Translations under genes and position numbers: made by a program
Assembly (NCBI RefSeq): GCF_028912405.1
Contig: NZ_JAKELO010000002.1
Coordinates: 1,745,276 to 1,809,275, forward strand
Origin: Methanogenium marinum
Lineage (GTDB): Archaea; Halobacteriota; Methanomicrobia; Methanomicrobiales; Methanomicrobiaceae
Direction of reading: 5' to 3'
DNA length: 64,000 nucleotides
Notes under the pieces: model-generated
Database searches by the model: none
Seen by the model: the letters and a program-made list of their open reading frames with translations, nothing else
Told to the model about the DNA's origin: nothing
Part shown: piece by piece, positions 40,160 through 51,297 of the stretch
Numbering within the stretch: position 1 is the first letter of the stretch
How the letters are laid out: each line of letters starts with the position of its first letter

Positions 40160-40824
40160 TATCGTGTCACCTCAATTATTACCGCTGACCCATCCTCTGT
40201 TCCCAGCACATCGCGTAGATGTTCTGCTGAAATAAGTTCAACAATATCTTCGGGATAGTGGGTTCTCCCGGGAATAAGAATTGCACATGTATATCCGTTT
40301 ATGGAACACTTCAGGGCCCGGGCTCCGCCAAATGTGCGGTCATGGTCCGTAAATCCTTCAATCTCTATCCATTCCATTGCATCGAGTTTGCGGCGTGTCT
40401 CGATCGCTGACGGACTGAGTTTTACATTAAATGTCCCGGGATACGGGGTGATGCCCAGTTTATCTGAAAACTGGCTGGCATATCCCTCAACGCTTACATA
40501 ATACCGGCCTTCACCAAGGCCGCTGATGAGTTCCCCTTCCAGTATGTAATGCCTGTCATGCGTTTCAAATATACGGCGATATGCTGCATATTCAACCCTT
40601 AGATTCTCCTCACCTGTTTGTGTGACAGTAACATACTGTCCATCCCCCCGCATGGTCCGTGAGATCATATGGGTATTTTCAAGGGAGATCAATCTTCGTG
40701 AGGCGGTCTGAGGGCTTATAGAAAGTTCCTGTGCAAGGCTCTGGGAAGAGACAGACACAGCACTGGAAAGCCCTCCCAAAAGGGCGATCGCTTTCAGGCA
40801 TACCAGGTCATCGGGTGCGATCAT
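40159..40824 (-). CDS. ribK: CTP-dependent riboflavin kinase with N-terminal HTH
   Basis: HTH SLAQELSISPQTASRRLISLE; GEGRYYVSVEGYASQFSDKLGITPYPGTFNVKL; YPEDIVELISAEHLRDVL. Confidence 0.9.
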   Translation of the reverse strand: MIAPDDLVCLKAIALLGGLSSAVSVSSQSLAQELSISPQTASRRLISLENTHMISRTMRGDGQYVTVTQTGEENLRVEYAAYRRIFETHDRHYILEGELISGLGEGRYYVSVEGYASQFSDKLGITPYPGTFNVKLSPSAIETRRKLDAMEWIEIEGFTDHDRTFGGARALKCSINGYTCAILIPGRTHYPEDIVELISAEHLRDVLGTEDGSAVIIEVTR

Positions 40825-41312
40825 CTGATATCATTTTTGGCATACATATCATATATGGGTTGCCCTTTCGCCATATCTGCTGAGTTAATACATGGTGTCT
40901 CTTCCTGTTGCTGCAAATCCATGATTTTCCATAATTTCAGCGGTAAAAAAACAGCAATCCGGCCTTCCTGTTGTGCAGGGAGAATGAAAGGGTGGGAATG
41001 ACAACAGAAGCGGGAGTGAAATCGGCAATGAAAATGAATCATCTTGCGACCACCGCATCTATGTTTTTTAATCCGGTGCCATTCCCTCTCGCTGGTATGG
41101 CAAAATATCTCTGGTTTCTGGAATCAGGATTGGTATTCTGACGTGTTTTTTCTCTGAAAATGCCCTTATACCACTATAAATCGCAGCATTATCTGGTTGA
41201 GTATCTCAAGGGTCTCTTATGCATTTGGTAAGGGTGAATGCTGCATGTGTGTCGTTGAATGACGAAGTGGCCTTCGCTAATTATATAATAAAGGCGTGCA
41301 AATAGTATATAC

Positions 41313-42017
41313 ATGAAATCCGCACTGCGGACCCGTCTTGCTGAAAAAATGGCAGGAGAAATCACGCTCTCTGCATCCCCGGGTGAGGCCCTGAAGAAGT
41401 GGCGCCTTGCATTTCGCATCGCCCCCGGAGTACTTGCGGATAAGATGGGCGTCTCTCCGTCTGTTATCTCTGATTATGAGGGTGGCAGACGTAAGAGTCC
41501 GGGTACTGCGGTTGTTGGAAAGATTGTTGACAGCATCCTGAGTATTGATGAAGCAAATGGTGGCAGACACATCAGCAAATTTGGCAAGATACTCTACAAT
41601 GACTTTGACCCTGATGTCATCTATGACATGCATGATTACAACATGCCGGTTCAGCTTACACAGTTCTGCAGTGCGATTGCCTGCACGCATCTGGTGGGCT
41701 CCATGGATCAGCAGATCTACGGGTATACTGTTGTCAACTCGGAAAACGCTATTCTTAAGCTTTCAGCCAATGAATTTAATCGGATTTACGGCTGGAGTAC
41801 AGAACGGGCGTTAATATTTACCAATGTATCAACCGGCAAATCGCCGATGATCGCAATCAGGGTGACACCATTCAAACCACGCTGTGTGATTCTCCAGGGG
41901 ATATCCCCGAAAGAAGTGCATCCGCTTGTTCCCCGCCTCGCAGAGAGTGACCGGATTACCCTGCTGTGCACTGAAATGGATGTCAACGAGATTGTCGATA
42001 TTCTGAGGGAAGAATAA
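41313..42017 (+). CDS. HTH transcriptional regulator (COG1709-like) upstream of mevalonate genes
   Basis: [43 protein letters not shown]; stop adjoins HMG-CoA synthase start. Confidence 0.8.
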   Translation: MKSALRTRLAEKMAGEITLSASPGEALKKWRLAFRIAPGVLADKMGVSPSVISDYEGGRRKSPGTAVVGKIVDSILSIDEANGGRHISKFGKILYNDFDPDVIYDMHDYNMPVQLTQFCSAIACTHLVGSMDQQIYGYTVVNSENAILKLSANEFNRIYGWSTERALIFTNVSTGKSPMIAIRVTPFKPRCVILQGISPKEVHPLVPRLAESDRITLLCTEMDVNEIVDILREE

Positions 42018-43066
42018 TGGTAGGAATAATTACATACGGCGCATACATCCCGCGCTACCGCATCAAGACCGAGGAGATTGCACGGGTATGGGGCGCAAAC
42101 GGTGCTGAGATTGCCGCAGGCCTCGGTGTGAAAGAGAAGTCGGTCCCGGACCTTGACGAAGACACGATTACCATGTCTGTTGAAGCAGCACGCTATGCCC
42201 TTGCCCGCAGGGACATTTCGCGTGATGCGATAGGGGCCATCTACGTTGGTTCAGAGTCTCACCCGTATGCGGTGAAACCCAGTTCAGCAACCGTCGGTGA
42301 GGCGATTGGTGCCACACCGGTGATGACTGCAGCAGACTTCGAGTTTGCGTGTAAGGCAGGCACAGCAGGTATTCAGACCTGTATGGGCATGGTGATGTCA
42401 GGCATGATCAAATACGGATGTGCCATTGGTGCAGACACAGCACAGGGCGCACCTGGTGATGCACTTGAGTACACAGCCTCTGCAGGCGGTGCAGCAATCT
42501 TCATCGGTGAAGATGACCCGATCGCAGAGATTAACCATACCTGTTCGTTTACCACCGATACCCCTGACTTCTGGAGACGTGAAGGTCAGATATATCCAAG
42601 CCACGGTGGTCGTTTCTCTGGTGACCCGGCATACTTCAAGCATGTCCAGGGTGCTGCACACCTGATGCTGGATCAGATGGGAACAGTTCCATCGGATTAT
42701 GACTATGCCATCTTCCACCAGCCAAATGCGAAGTTCCCGCGGAGGGTCTCCAAGATGCTTGGGTTCACCGCGGAGCAGATTGGTCCCGGTCTTCCGGTCC
42801 CTCGCCTCGGAAACACCTACTCAGGTGCAGTGCCTGTGGGAATCTCAGCCACCCTTGATGTGGCAAAACCCGGTGACCGTATCTTTGTCACCTCGTATGG
42901 ATCAGGTGCCGGTAGTGACGCATTTGACATCACCGTAACGGATGTCATTGAGTCTGATCTGTTCAACCGGTCTGCCGCACCAACCGTGGAAGAACTTCTT
43001 GCAAACGGGAAGTATCTGGACTATGCACTGTATGCCAAACACAAAGGGAAAATAGTGATGCAGTAA
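42017..43066 (+). CDS. Hydroxymethylglutaryl-CoA synthase (archaeal type)
   Basis: [39 protein letters not shown] with catalytic Cys; [16 protein letters not shown]. Confidence 0.93.
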   Translation: MVGIITYGAYIPRYRIKTEEIARVWGANGAEIAAGLGVKEKSVPDLDEDTITMSVEAARYALARRDISRDAIGAIYVGSESHPYAVKPSSATVGEAIGATPVMTAADFEFACKAGTAGIQTCMGMVMSGMIKYGCAIGADTAQGAPGDALEYTASAGGAAIFIGEDDPIAEINHTCSFTTDTPDFWRREGQIYPSHGGRFSGDPAYFKHVQGAAHLMLDQMGTVPSDYDYAIFHQPNAKFPRRVSKMLGFTAEQIGPGLPVPRLGNTYSGAVPVGISATLDVAKPGDRIFVTSYGSGAGSDAFDITVTDVIESDLFNRSAAPTVEELLANGKYLDYALYAKHKGKIVMQ

Positions 43067-44226
43067 TGAGAGAAGTAGCAGTTGTTGGAGTCGGCCTCAC
43101 CAAATTTGGCGAAAGATGGGACACATCGTTCCGGAATCTTTTCGTTGAAGCAGGCGCAAAGGCCGTTGAAGACGCAGGAATGAGTGGCGACCAGATTGAC
43201 GAAATGTTTGTCGGAAACATGAGTGGTGGACGGTTTGTCCTGCAGGAACACATCGGTGCCCTCATTGCAGACCATGCCGGACTTACGAAAAACCACATCC
43301 CTGCCACCCGTGTGGAGGCAGCATGTGCATCCGGTGGCCTCGCCTTCCGGCAGGCATACACTACAGTCGCATCAGGCATCCAGGACATCGTCATTGCAGG
43401 TGGTGTCGAGAAGATGACCGATGTCGGCGGCAGTGAGACAACCGATGCACTCGCAGGCGCAGCAGACCGTGAATGGGAGGGCCTTGCCGGCGCTACTTTC
43501 CCTGGTCTCTATGCTATGATTGCAACCGACTATATGAACCGATATGGTCTTACAAGGGAACAGCTTGCAATGGTTTCTGTCAAGAACCACCGCAATGGTG
43601 TTCACAACCCTATCGCACAGTACCGAAAGGAGATCACGGTTGAAGATGTGATGAGGTCAACGCTTGTCGCAGATCCGCTGCGGCTTCTGGACTGCTCTCC
43701 GGTAACAGACGGTGCTGCCGCAGTAATTCTCTGCCCGATGGAAATGGCACGCAAATTCACCGATACACCGGTGAAGGTGCTCGCATCGTCGCAAGCCTCT
43801 GACACGATATCCCTGCACGACCGCCGGGACTTCTCGACTCTGGACGCATCGGTTGCTGCAGGCAGGCGTGCGTTCAAGCAGGCGTCTCTCACACCGAAAG
43901 ACATCGGCATGGTCGAAGTGCATGACTGTTTCACTATAGCAGAACTCTGTGCCATCGAAGACCTTGGTTTCTGTGTAAAGGGAGAGGCCGGAAAACTGAC
44001 CGAAGACGGCCAGACCGCAATTGGTGGTTCCATTCCGGTCAACACATCAGGCGGTCTGAAGTCATGTGGACACCCGGTTGGTGCAACGGGTATCAAGCAG
44101 GTCTGTGAGATTGTCAGTCAGCTTCGTGGAGAAGCAGTTGGCAGACAGGTCGACGCAGAGATTGGCATGACCCACAACGTTGGCGGAACGGGTGCAACAG
44201 TTGTCTGTAACATTCTGGGGGTCTGA
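43066..44226 (+). CDS. Acetyl-CoA acetyltransferase (archaeal thiolase)
   Basis: [54 protein letters not shown]. Confidence 0.93.
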   Translation: MREVAVVGVGLTKFGERWDTSFRNLFVEAGAKAVEDAGMSGDQIDEMFVGNMSGGRFVLQEHIGALIADHAGLTKNHIPATRVEAACASGGLAFRQAYTTVASGIQDIVIAGGVEKMTDVGGSETTDALAGAADREWEGLAGATFPGLYAMIATDYMNRYGLTREQLAMVSVKNHRNGVHNPIAQYRKEITVEDVMRSTLVADPLRLLDCSPVTDGAAAVILCPMEMARKFTDTPVKVLASSQASDTISLHDRRDFSTLDASVAAGRRAFKQASLTPKDIGMVEVHDCFTIAELCAIEDLGFCVKGEAGKLTEDGQTAIGGSIPVNTSGGLKSCGHPVGATGIKQVCEIVSQLRGEAVGRQVDAEIGMTHNVGGTGATVVCNILGV

Positions 44227-44231
44227 AAATA

Positions 44232-44621
44232 ATGTCAGTCCCACGTTACTGGAGAAAGCAGCAGAACCGGTATAACCTGAAGGGCAACCGATGCGAGACA
44301 TGCGGACGGTATTTTTATCCACCGCGTGCTATCTGCCCGGAATGTCGGAGAGAAGGAAAGATTGTTGACTATGAATTTTCCGGGAATGGTACAGTGCGTA
44401 CATTCTCAGTAATCCGAACGGCAAGCGACGACTATGATATGCAGACGCCATATGGTATAGCAATTATAGAACTCGAAGAAGGGACCTGCATGACAGCGCA
44501 GGTGATATGTGAACCTGATGAACTGTATATTGGCATGCCGGTGAAGCGTGTGTTCAGGAAGGTAGTCTCTGAAGGGGACAGTGGCGTTATTGTGTACGGC
44601 ACAAAGTTTGTGCCTGCATAA
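44232..44621 (+). CDS. DUF35 zinc-ribbon/OB-fold scaffold of the thiolase-HMGCS complex
   Basis: CETCGRYFYPPRAICPECRREG then OB fold; follows thiolase and HMGCS. Confidence 0.9.
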   Translation: MSVPRYWRKQQNRYNLKGNRCETCGRYFYPPRAICPECRREGKIVDYEFSGNGTVRTFSVIRTASDDYDMQTPYGIAIIELEEGTCMTAQVICEPDELYIGMPVKRVFRKVVSEGDSGVIVYGTKFVPA

Positions 44622-44711
44622 ATCACACAAAAATAGGTTTCCTCTTTTTTTCCGGTTTCACCGTTCTGTGGCAAAGATTATATTCGTCCTCTTTGTCATC
44701 TATAGTATACA

Positions 44712-46517
44712 ATGGTCCTGTCCTCTCCTTTCTCCCCCGTGATACGAAATGGTGTGTATGTCCTCCTGCTCCTCTTCTTGCTGTGCATACCTGTTGGTGC
44801 AGCTGCACCCCCAGCCTGTGATGTACAGGAGGCCAGGCAGATTCTCATCATTCATTCATATGGGCCTGATATGGACTGGGTTGGGGCGGTAAAAGAGGGT
44901 CTTGTGCGGGTCTTTCCGGAAGATGATCCGGGTACGGTTATCTATACTGAGTATATGGACGGAAAAATAGTGTCTGACTCTCTGCATTACGAAAATCTCG
45001 CTGCAGTATACCGGCACAAATATGCATCCATATCTGTTGACCTGATCTTTGTCTCCGATGATGATGCGTATTCTTTTCTCCTTACATATGGGGATGAACT
45101 TTTTCCTGATGTTCCTGTCGTATTCTTTGGGGTAAGTGGCTATGCTCCTGCACACCGTGAAAAGATGCCCAGACTGACGGGGGTAGTCGAAGAGATGCAT
45201 GTCAATCCAACGGTTGATCTGATAACAACACTGCAGCCCGGAGTACAGAACATCTATGTGGTAAATGATCCTGGCACGACCACCGGCAGACTGTTTGCTG
45301 CAGAGTTGGCAGAGAAGGCAGCAGCATATAATGGGACCCTCACTTTCAGTGCACCCGGTGAGACCCGGATGGCAGCACTCTGTCATGACCTGAAGAATCT
45401 CACTTCTGGCTCTGCCGTTCTTCTGATGGATTTTAACCGTGACAGTGACGGCCGGATTTACCGCGACAGTGAAATTGCCGGAATCATCTCTGACTGGTCA
45501 CCAGTACCTGTGTATGGGATCTCTGACACTTTCATTGGCCATGGCATAATAGGGGGCGTTGTCACCGGCACTACTGACCAGGCAGAATCTGCGGCAGGGA
45601 TGGGTGCAGATATCCTGAATGGGACGCTCCCAACTGATATGCCGGTTTCTGGGTCCCCAGAGGCACATGTCGTTGTCGATTATGTGGAAATGCAGGAATA
45701 TGGCCTCCCGTTTTCTCTCCTGCCGGAGGGAAGTCAGGTCATAAATCAGCCGTATGAAGGGGTTGTTCTTCCTGGCTGGATCCTTCTTATAATCATTGTG
45801 GGGGCTGGTGCCCTTACTGTGGTAGTGCTGGTGCTGGTTCGTTCTAACCGGCATATTGCAAAGGCAAAACGGGATCTGGACACATCAAACCAAAAATTAA
45901 AGACGCTCTTTTCGATAACCCGGCATGATGTCAATAATCAGGTGATGGCAGCGTCAGGGTTCCTTGAAATACTAAGTGAGGATATCACAGACACTGGTGT
46001 TCAGCCCTTTATCAATTATATCAGAAAAGCTCTGAAGAATATTGAGGAACAGATTGCCTTTGCCCGTGATTATGAGAAGGCCGGTGTTTCTGACCCGGTA
46101 TGGCAGAATCCCGGGGTAATTGCAAAAGAGGCGGGATCACGTCAACATGGAGTCTCTGTTGATGTGGTCCTTCCGGGAATTGAGATATTTGCCGATCCCA
46201 TGCTGGAGAAGGTCTTTGCCAATCTCTTTGAGAATTCCGTCCGTCATGGAGAGCATGCAACCCGTGTGCAGGTAACAGCCAGTCTCCGCGGCGATGCACA
46301 GGTCATTGTGGTGGAGGATAACGGCGCTGGTATCCCCGATGGGAAGAAAGAACACATTTTTAAACGGGGATATGGTGCAAACACCGGGTATGGGCTCTTC
46401 CTTGCATCTGATATCCTTGCGCTGACCGGGCTTACGATCACAGAGACAGGGATATTTGGGTCAGGTGCCCGCTTTGAGATTACGGTGCCAAAGGGGCGAT
46501 GGCGTACCGCCCGGTGA
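44712..46517 (+). CDS. Membrane sensor histidine kinase with extracellular periplasmic-binding-like (COG2984-type) domain
   Basis: ILIIHSYGPDMDWVGAVKEGL sensor; TM; H-box FSITRHDVNNQVMAASGFL; HATPase VVEDNGAGIPDGKKEHIFKRGYG. Confidence 0.85.
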   Translation: MVLSSPFSPVIRNGVYVLLLLFLLCIPVGAAAPPACDVQEARQILIIHSYGPDMDWVGAVKEGLVRVFPEDDPGTVIYTEYMDGKIVSDSLHYENLAAVYRHKYASISVDLIFVSDDDAYSFLLTYGDELFPDVPVVFFGVSGYAPAHREKMPRLTGVVEEMHVNPTVDLITTLQPGVQNIYVVNDPGTTTGRLFAAELAEKAAAYNGTLTFSAPGETRMAALCHDLKNLTSGSAVLLMDFNRDSDGRIYRDSEIAGIISDWSPVPVYGISDTFIGHGIIGGVVTGTTDQAESAAGMGADILNGTLPTDMPVSGSPEAHVVVDYVEMQEYGLPFSLLPEGSQVINQPYEGVVLPGWILLIIIVGAGALTVVVLVLVRSNRHIAKAKRDLDTSNQKLKTLFSITRHDVNNQVMAASGFLEILSEDITDTGVQPFINYIRKALKNIEEQIAFARDYEKAGVSDPVWQNPGVIAKEAGSRQHGVSVDVVLPGIEIFADPMLEKVFANLFENSVRHGEHATRVQVTASLRGDAQVIVVEDNGAGIPDGKKEHIFKRGYGANTGYGLFLASDILALTGLTITETGIFGSGARFEITVPKGRWRTAR

Positions 46518-46576
46518 AAAAGGGAAATAAATTACCTGCCCGAAATATGAGAACAAAGGGGTTTTCTCCCCATCTT

Positions 46577-47497
46577 TCACTCTATGGTGCGGATAATATC
46601 GTAGACTGCGTGATGTTGTGCGGCGGAGTATGAGCGAACTTGGCGTTCTCCTGTGATAGTGCAGGGATACCCTTCAATCATCTCACGATATTCTCCCTCA
46701 TCTTCCTGCATCGCATAGAGATGTATTGTGCCCCCTGGACGCACGAGACGGACTGCTGTTTCAAAGAAGGGAACGGGGCTCATGGGAAGATTCATAATGA
46801 TACGGTCAAACGAATCCTCTGTGAGAACGTCTCCCAGATGGAGGGCATCCGCAAGCATAGGAATGACGTTATGACATCGGTTCAGTCTGATATTCTCTTC
46901 CATTAAGAGGACTGCGCCGGGATTGATGTCACCTGCAAAGACAATACCTGCCTTTTCTGCGAGTGCGATTGCAAACGGGCCAACTCCTGAGAACATATCA
47001 CAGACCCGTTCTCCCTCTTTCATCAAAGATACAACCCGTTGCCGTTCATTTGCGAGGCGTGCGGAGAAGTATGCGGCTTCAAGGTCTATTTTAAACCGCA
47101 TGCCATACTCCGTGCACTCTGTGGCGGTCACCGGAACTCCCGCAAGCACCCGGAATGCCCGTGTGCGGTATTCGCCTGACACAGGCGTTTCGGCATGTAA
47201 TACTGTGTGAATGGAAGGGCGTGATGTGAGGAGGATCTCTGCTGCCTCTGCGTCATCGTCCTGCATGATAGCAATACCTCCCACCAAATCATGCCGTGGA
47301 AGGGGGGTGGGTTTTACATTTGTTTCGCATTCCCACCGTTCGGTTCCACGGGCGGGTTCTGTCACCGGAAAGAGCAAAAATGCCCCGTCACGGATGGGTT
47401 TGAGTGACGTGTCAAGGACGCCGTCACTGAGCAGCTGCCGTCGCATGGGTTCGCCCTCCCTCACCGGCACGCGGACGCACCATTGTTCCTGTTTCAC
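46577..47497 (-). CDS. tRNA (guanine(37)-N1)-methyltransferase, Trm5-like
   Basis: VCDMFSGVGPFAIALAEKAGIVFAGDINPGAVLLMEENIRLN; IIMNLPMSPVPFFE. Confidence 0.88.
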   Translation of the reverse strand: MKQEQWCVRVPVREGEPMRRQLLSDGVLDTSLKPIRDGAFLLFPVTEPARGTERWECETNVKPTPLPRHDLVGGIAIMQDDDAEAAEILLTSRPSIHTVLHAETPVSGEYRTRAFRVLAGVPVTATECTEYGMRFKIDLEAAYFSARLANERQRVVSLMKEGERVCDMFSGVGPFAIALAEKAGIVFAGDINPGAVLLMEENIRLNRCHNVIPMLADALHLGDVLTEDSFDRIIMNLPMSPVPFFETAVRLVRPGGTIHLYAMQEDEGEYREMIEGYPCTITGERQVRSYSAAQHHAVYDIIRTIE

Positions 47498-47536
47498 CTG
47501 ACCACCTCCATTTATTGTCTTTCTCTTCTATGTTTT

Positions 47537-48751
47537 ATGTACATGGATGATTATATACAGCGAATACGGGATGGTTCGCTGAAACTCCACGCACTGGAGG
47601 GGGAGATGACGTCGGATGATGCGATATCCGTTCGCCGTTCCTTTATTGAAGAAGAGACCGGGGTGTCTCTCACAATACTTGGCAAGTATGCAATCACGAC
47701 AGAGCGCGTCACAAAGCGCAACTGTGAGAATATGATTGGGGCTGTTCAGGTGCCAGTCGGTGTGGCAGGTCCCCTGAGAGTTAAAGGTGAGTATGCCGAT
47801 GCGGCATATTACCTGCCCCTTGCGACAACCGAAGGTGCTCTCATTGCCTCAGTGAACCGCGGGTGTCGTGCCATTACAAAGGCAGGCGGTGCTGAGGTGC
47901 GCATCCATCGTGACGGGATGACACGGGCACCGGTATTCGCCTGCGGCAGTGTGCCGCATGCGGTTGAAGCGGCTCGCTGGGTTGAGGGACATTTCGACGC
48001 TCTTGCAGAGGCGGCTGCCACTACCACATCACACGGCCGTCTGGAACGAATTACCACTCACATCGCCGGCACCAGTCTGTATGTGAGATTTGAATTTTTC
48101 ACCGGCGATGCGATGGGGATGAATATGGTCACAATCGGGAGTGAGAAGGCAGCAGAAGTCATTGTGGCAGAGACTGGTGTTCGCCTGGTTGCCCTCTCCG
48201 GAAACCTCTGCACGGACAAGAAACCCTCCGCAGCAAATGTGGTGATGGGCAGGGGGAAGACTGTGGCAGCAGGTGTTTTCCTCTCAGATGCGATGGTAAA
48301 AGAGATACTTAAGGCCGATACTGCATCCCTCACTGAGGTCAATACCCGGAAAAATCTGGTTGGGTCTGCCCGGGCGGGCTCTCTCGGGTTCAATGCCCAT
48401 GCGGCAAATGTCATCGCAGCAGTTTTTCTCGCATGCGGGCAGGATCCGGCACATGTTGTTGAGGGCAGCAATGCCATTACAACTGTTGATCCGGTGGAAG
48501 GCGGGGTTTATGTCTCGGTAACGCTCCCCTCTCTTCAGGTAGGAACAGTGGGCGGTGGCACTGCAATTGAGACACAGCAGGCGTGTCTGAAGATGCTTGG
48601 TGTTGCGGGAGGCGGAGAACCGGCCGGTGCAAATGCCCGGGCTTTTGCAGAGATTATTGCAGCGGGTGTGCTTGCGGGCGAACTCTCCCTTCTTGGGGCC
48701 CTTGCGGCAGGTCATCTTGCACGGGCGCACAAGAAGCTTGGGCGTGGATAA
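47537..48751 (+). CDS. hmgA: 3-hydroxy-3-methylglutaryl-CoA reductase
   Basis: ENMIGAVQVPVGVAGPL, TTEGALIASVNRGCRAI, GDAMGMNMVTIGSEKA, TVGGGTAIETQQACLKMLG. Confidence 0.95.
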   Translation: MYMDDYIQRIRDGSLKLHALEGEMTSDDAISVRRSFIEEETGVSLTILGKYAITTERVTKRNCENMIGAVQVPVGVAGPLRVKGEYADAAYYLPLATTEGALIASVNRGCRAITKAGGAEVRIHRDGMTRAPVFACGSVPHAVEAARWVEGHFDALAEAAATTTSHGRLERITTHIAGTSLYVRFEFFTGDAMGMNMVTIGSEKAAEVIVAETGVRLVALSGNLCTDKKPSAANVVMGRGKTVAAGVFLSDAMVKEILKADTASLTEVNTRKNLVGSARAGSLGFNAHAANVIAAVFLACGQDPAHVVEGSNAITTVDPVEGGVYVSVTLPSLQVGTVGGGTAIETQQACLKMLGVAGGGEPAGANARAFAEIIAAGVLAGELSLLGALAAGHLARAHKKLGRG

Positions 48752-48776
48752 TCAAATATTTTCGATTTTTTTAATT

Positions 48777-49238
48777 TTAGGTAAACCAACGCATCATCAG
48801 GAGAGCATCTTCACCATTGCTGTAGTAGTTGTCTACCATGAAGACCTGTGCATATCTGTTTTTTTGGTAAAAACGTTGTGCGTTAAGGTTTGAGACACGC
48901 ACTTCAAGCTGGACTGCCCCCGCCCCGAGAATCATGCATTCAAATTCAATGCGGTGCAGCAGGTTACCACCAGCTCCCTGTCCCTGGGAGGCTGTATGAA
49001 CCGCGATATTCATGATGTGACCGTAGATAGCATCTCCTGTGTCCTCCATCCCTGCTGAGACAAAGCCGATAATTTCATTGCCGTTTTCTGCGACAAAGAA
49101 AAGGCCGGGAAACAGGTGAAGTGCGTCCCGGAATGCAGATTCATCCCATGGGTCCGGGAAAAGTTCGTGTTCGATTGCGCAGATGCCTGGCAGGTCAGCC
49201 TGTCGGGCCCGGCGAATCTGGATGTTAGTATTCTGCAT
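48777..49238 (-). CDS. RimI-type N-acetyltransferase
   Basis: IRRARQADLPGICAIEHELFPDPWDESAF; VHTASQGQGAGGNLL; VRVSNLNAQRFYQKNRY. Confidence 0.9.
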   Translation of the reverse strand: MQNTNIQIRRARQADLPGICAIEHELFPDPWDESAFRDALHLFPGLFFVAENGNEIIGFVSAGMEDTGDAIYGHIMNIAVHTASQGQGAGGNLLHRIEFECMILGAGAVQLEVRVSNLNAQRFYQKNRYAQVFMVDNYYSNGEDALLMMRWFT

Positions 49239-49325
49239 TCACTATGTACTCCATTGCGGATACTCATATTTAATCTGAAGATCAATAAATAACGCACCCG
49301 AACCGTACAGGCAGGTATTTTCATT

Positions 49326-50588
49326 ATGGTCCAGATATTTAGTTTCAGGGCGTTTCGCCCACCGACAGCAGAGGCACAGCAGATAGCCTCTGTCCCGTAT
49401 GATGTGGTATCAACCGAGGAATCGCGCGCACTCCTTGCAGAGAATCCGCAGAGCTTTCTTCAGGTCATCCGGTCAGAAGCAACGCTTCCCACAGATACAG
49501 ACCCCGCAGCACCGGTGGTTTATGAAACCGCAGCAGCAAATCTTCAAAAATTAATCGAAGACGGCCTTCTCATGCAGGATGCAGAGCCGGGTATCTATCT
49601 TTATCGTGTCAAGCAGGGTGGGAATCTCTACACCGGGTTTGTTGCAAATGTCAGTGTGGATGATTACCGGGATAATAATATTAAACGCCATGAGCATACC
49701 CGGTACGAGAAAGAAGAGGACCGGACCCGTCACATCGACACAACAGATATGCACACGGGCCTTGTGGTGCTCCTGTACCGTGACCCCGGGGAAATATTCC
49801 CCTACGTTTCCTCTCTTATTGCAGAGGGTGTACCCGACGGCGTTGTAAAGAGCGGTGCCGGTGATGTCCACGAAGTATTTCGCATTGCTGATCCAGAAGC
49901 AATTGGGACTCTGCAGGAAATGTTTGCAGGCGTTGATGCTCTCTACATCGCAGATGGGCATCACCGTGCCAAATCATCGGTCAACGTAGCAGATAAGCGC
50001 ACAGCAGAAGGACGCCTCACACCTGAATCCGAACGGTTCATGGCAATTATTCTGGCCGAAAACCGTGTGAAGATCCATGGTTACAGCAGGCTCTTGCGGG
50101 ATATCGGGGACTACACTCCTGAAACGTTCCTGGCAGGGCTCTCTGAGACCTTTTCCGTGAAGCCATATGGTGATATTGAGGACACCGTATTCTGCATCCC
50201 ACCGCTCGCTGAGTCTGCGGTGCCTGTTCATGTGGCGCACATGTATATGGATGGTGTATGGTACGAACTCTCATGCCCTGTGGACGCTGCAGCAGACCGG
50301 ATTGCTTCACTTGATGTATCTGTTCTTCAGAAGACTGTTCTTGAAGGCATGTTAGGTATCACCGATCCCCGTGGTGACCCGCGCCTGCAGTATCTGGGCG
50401 GTGCCCGGCCACTCTGTGATCTGCAGAACCGCGTAGATTCGGGTGAATTTGCTGTTGCATTCTCCATGCAACCTGTTCATGTGGATGACGTGTTGGGAAT
50501 AGCAGACGAGGGTGGTGTGATGCCACCGAAATCAACATGGTTTGAGCCAAAAGTGCTCAGTGGTCTTGTTCTTCATTCACTCAAATAA
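49326..50588 (+). CDS. DUF1015 family protein
   Basis: FRAFRPPTAEAQQIASVPYDVVSTEESRALLAENPQSFLQVIR; IADGHHRAKSSVN. Confidence 0.9.
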   Translation: MVQIFSFRAFRPPTAEAQQIASVPYDVVSTEESRALLAENPQSFLQVIRSEATLPTDTDPAAPVVYETAAANLQKLIEDGLLMQDAEPGIYLYRVKQGGNLYTGFVANVSVDDYRDNNIKRHEHTRYEKEEDRTRHIDTTDMHTGLVVLLYRDPGEIFPYVSSLIAEGVPDGVVKSGAGDVHEVFRIADPEAIGTLQEMFAGVDALYIADGHHRAKSSVNVADKRTAEGRLTPESERFMAIILAENRVKIHGYSRLLRDIGDYTPETFLAGLSETFSVKPYGDIEDTVFCIPPLAESAVPVHVAHMYMDGVWYELSCPVDAAADRIASLDVSVLQKTVLEGMLGITDPRGDPRLQYLGGARPLCDLQNRVDSGEFAVAFSMQPVHVDDVLGIADEGGVMPPKSTWFEPKVLSGLVLHSLK

Positions 50589-50727
50589 TCTTATTTTTAA
50601 CCAATTGTCCTGAATTAGCCTTTTAATTTAAATTCAGAGCCAATTCGAAAAGGTTTTGAATGGCTGGAAGTCATATGAATGTTTATTAGCCGGTATTGCG
50701 TAATATTCACTACGGAAGGCTTTCTGT

Positions 50728-51297
50728 ATGAGTGAATATGGGGGGGGGATTCTCCTGCTGCTCGTGGCTTTGGCATTCTGCTCTGGGTGTGTAGGGGATG
50801 ACTCGATATTTTCGGGGGGGCATTCTCAATCATTTGGTTTGGAAATTCCCGATGAGCGGAGCACAGGGGTGACCCTTGATGAAGCTCTGGCTGACCTCGG
50901 TGTCAGTCAGAATGAAGAGATGATCTCGTTTCATAACCAGTCGTTTCTTGCAGTGCGGGGCATACAGATGGATGGGGGCGGGCGTGCCTCATCCTGGGCT
51001 CTCTTTGCACGACCGGAAAATGAGACGAGAACAGTAGTTCTTATCTATACTGAACGGGGCTGGAGTGAGTATGACTGGGAACAGGGTATTGATTATGTGC
51101 CTTTTGACCCCGCAGTCATCCTCTCTCCTGATGAACTATTCCGTCTTCACGAAGAGAAGTTATCAGGGTATTTCAGTTCGAATGAGACTGAGGCGGACCT
51201 CTTTCTTGGTAATGGTACCTATGTGACTACGATATACGGGCCGGATTTATTTGAGACATTCCGGTTTGAAGCAATTACAGGGGAGTGGATGCGATAA
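50728..51297 (+). CDS. Lipoprotein, first gene of pilin-like operon
   Basis: Lipobox-like LALAFCSGC near N-terminus; stop overlaps next ORF. Confidence 0.55.
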   Translation: MSEYGGGILLLLVALAFCSGCVGDDSIFSGGHSQSFGLEIPDERSTGVTLDEALADLGVSQNEEMISFHNQSFLAVRGIQMDGGGRASSWALFARPENETRTVVLIYTERGWSEYDWEQGIDYVPFDPAVILSPDELFRLHEEKLSGYFSSNETEADLFLGNGTYVTTIYGPDLFETFRFEAITGEWMR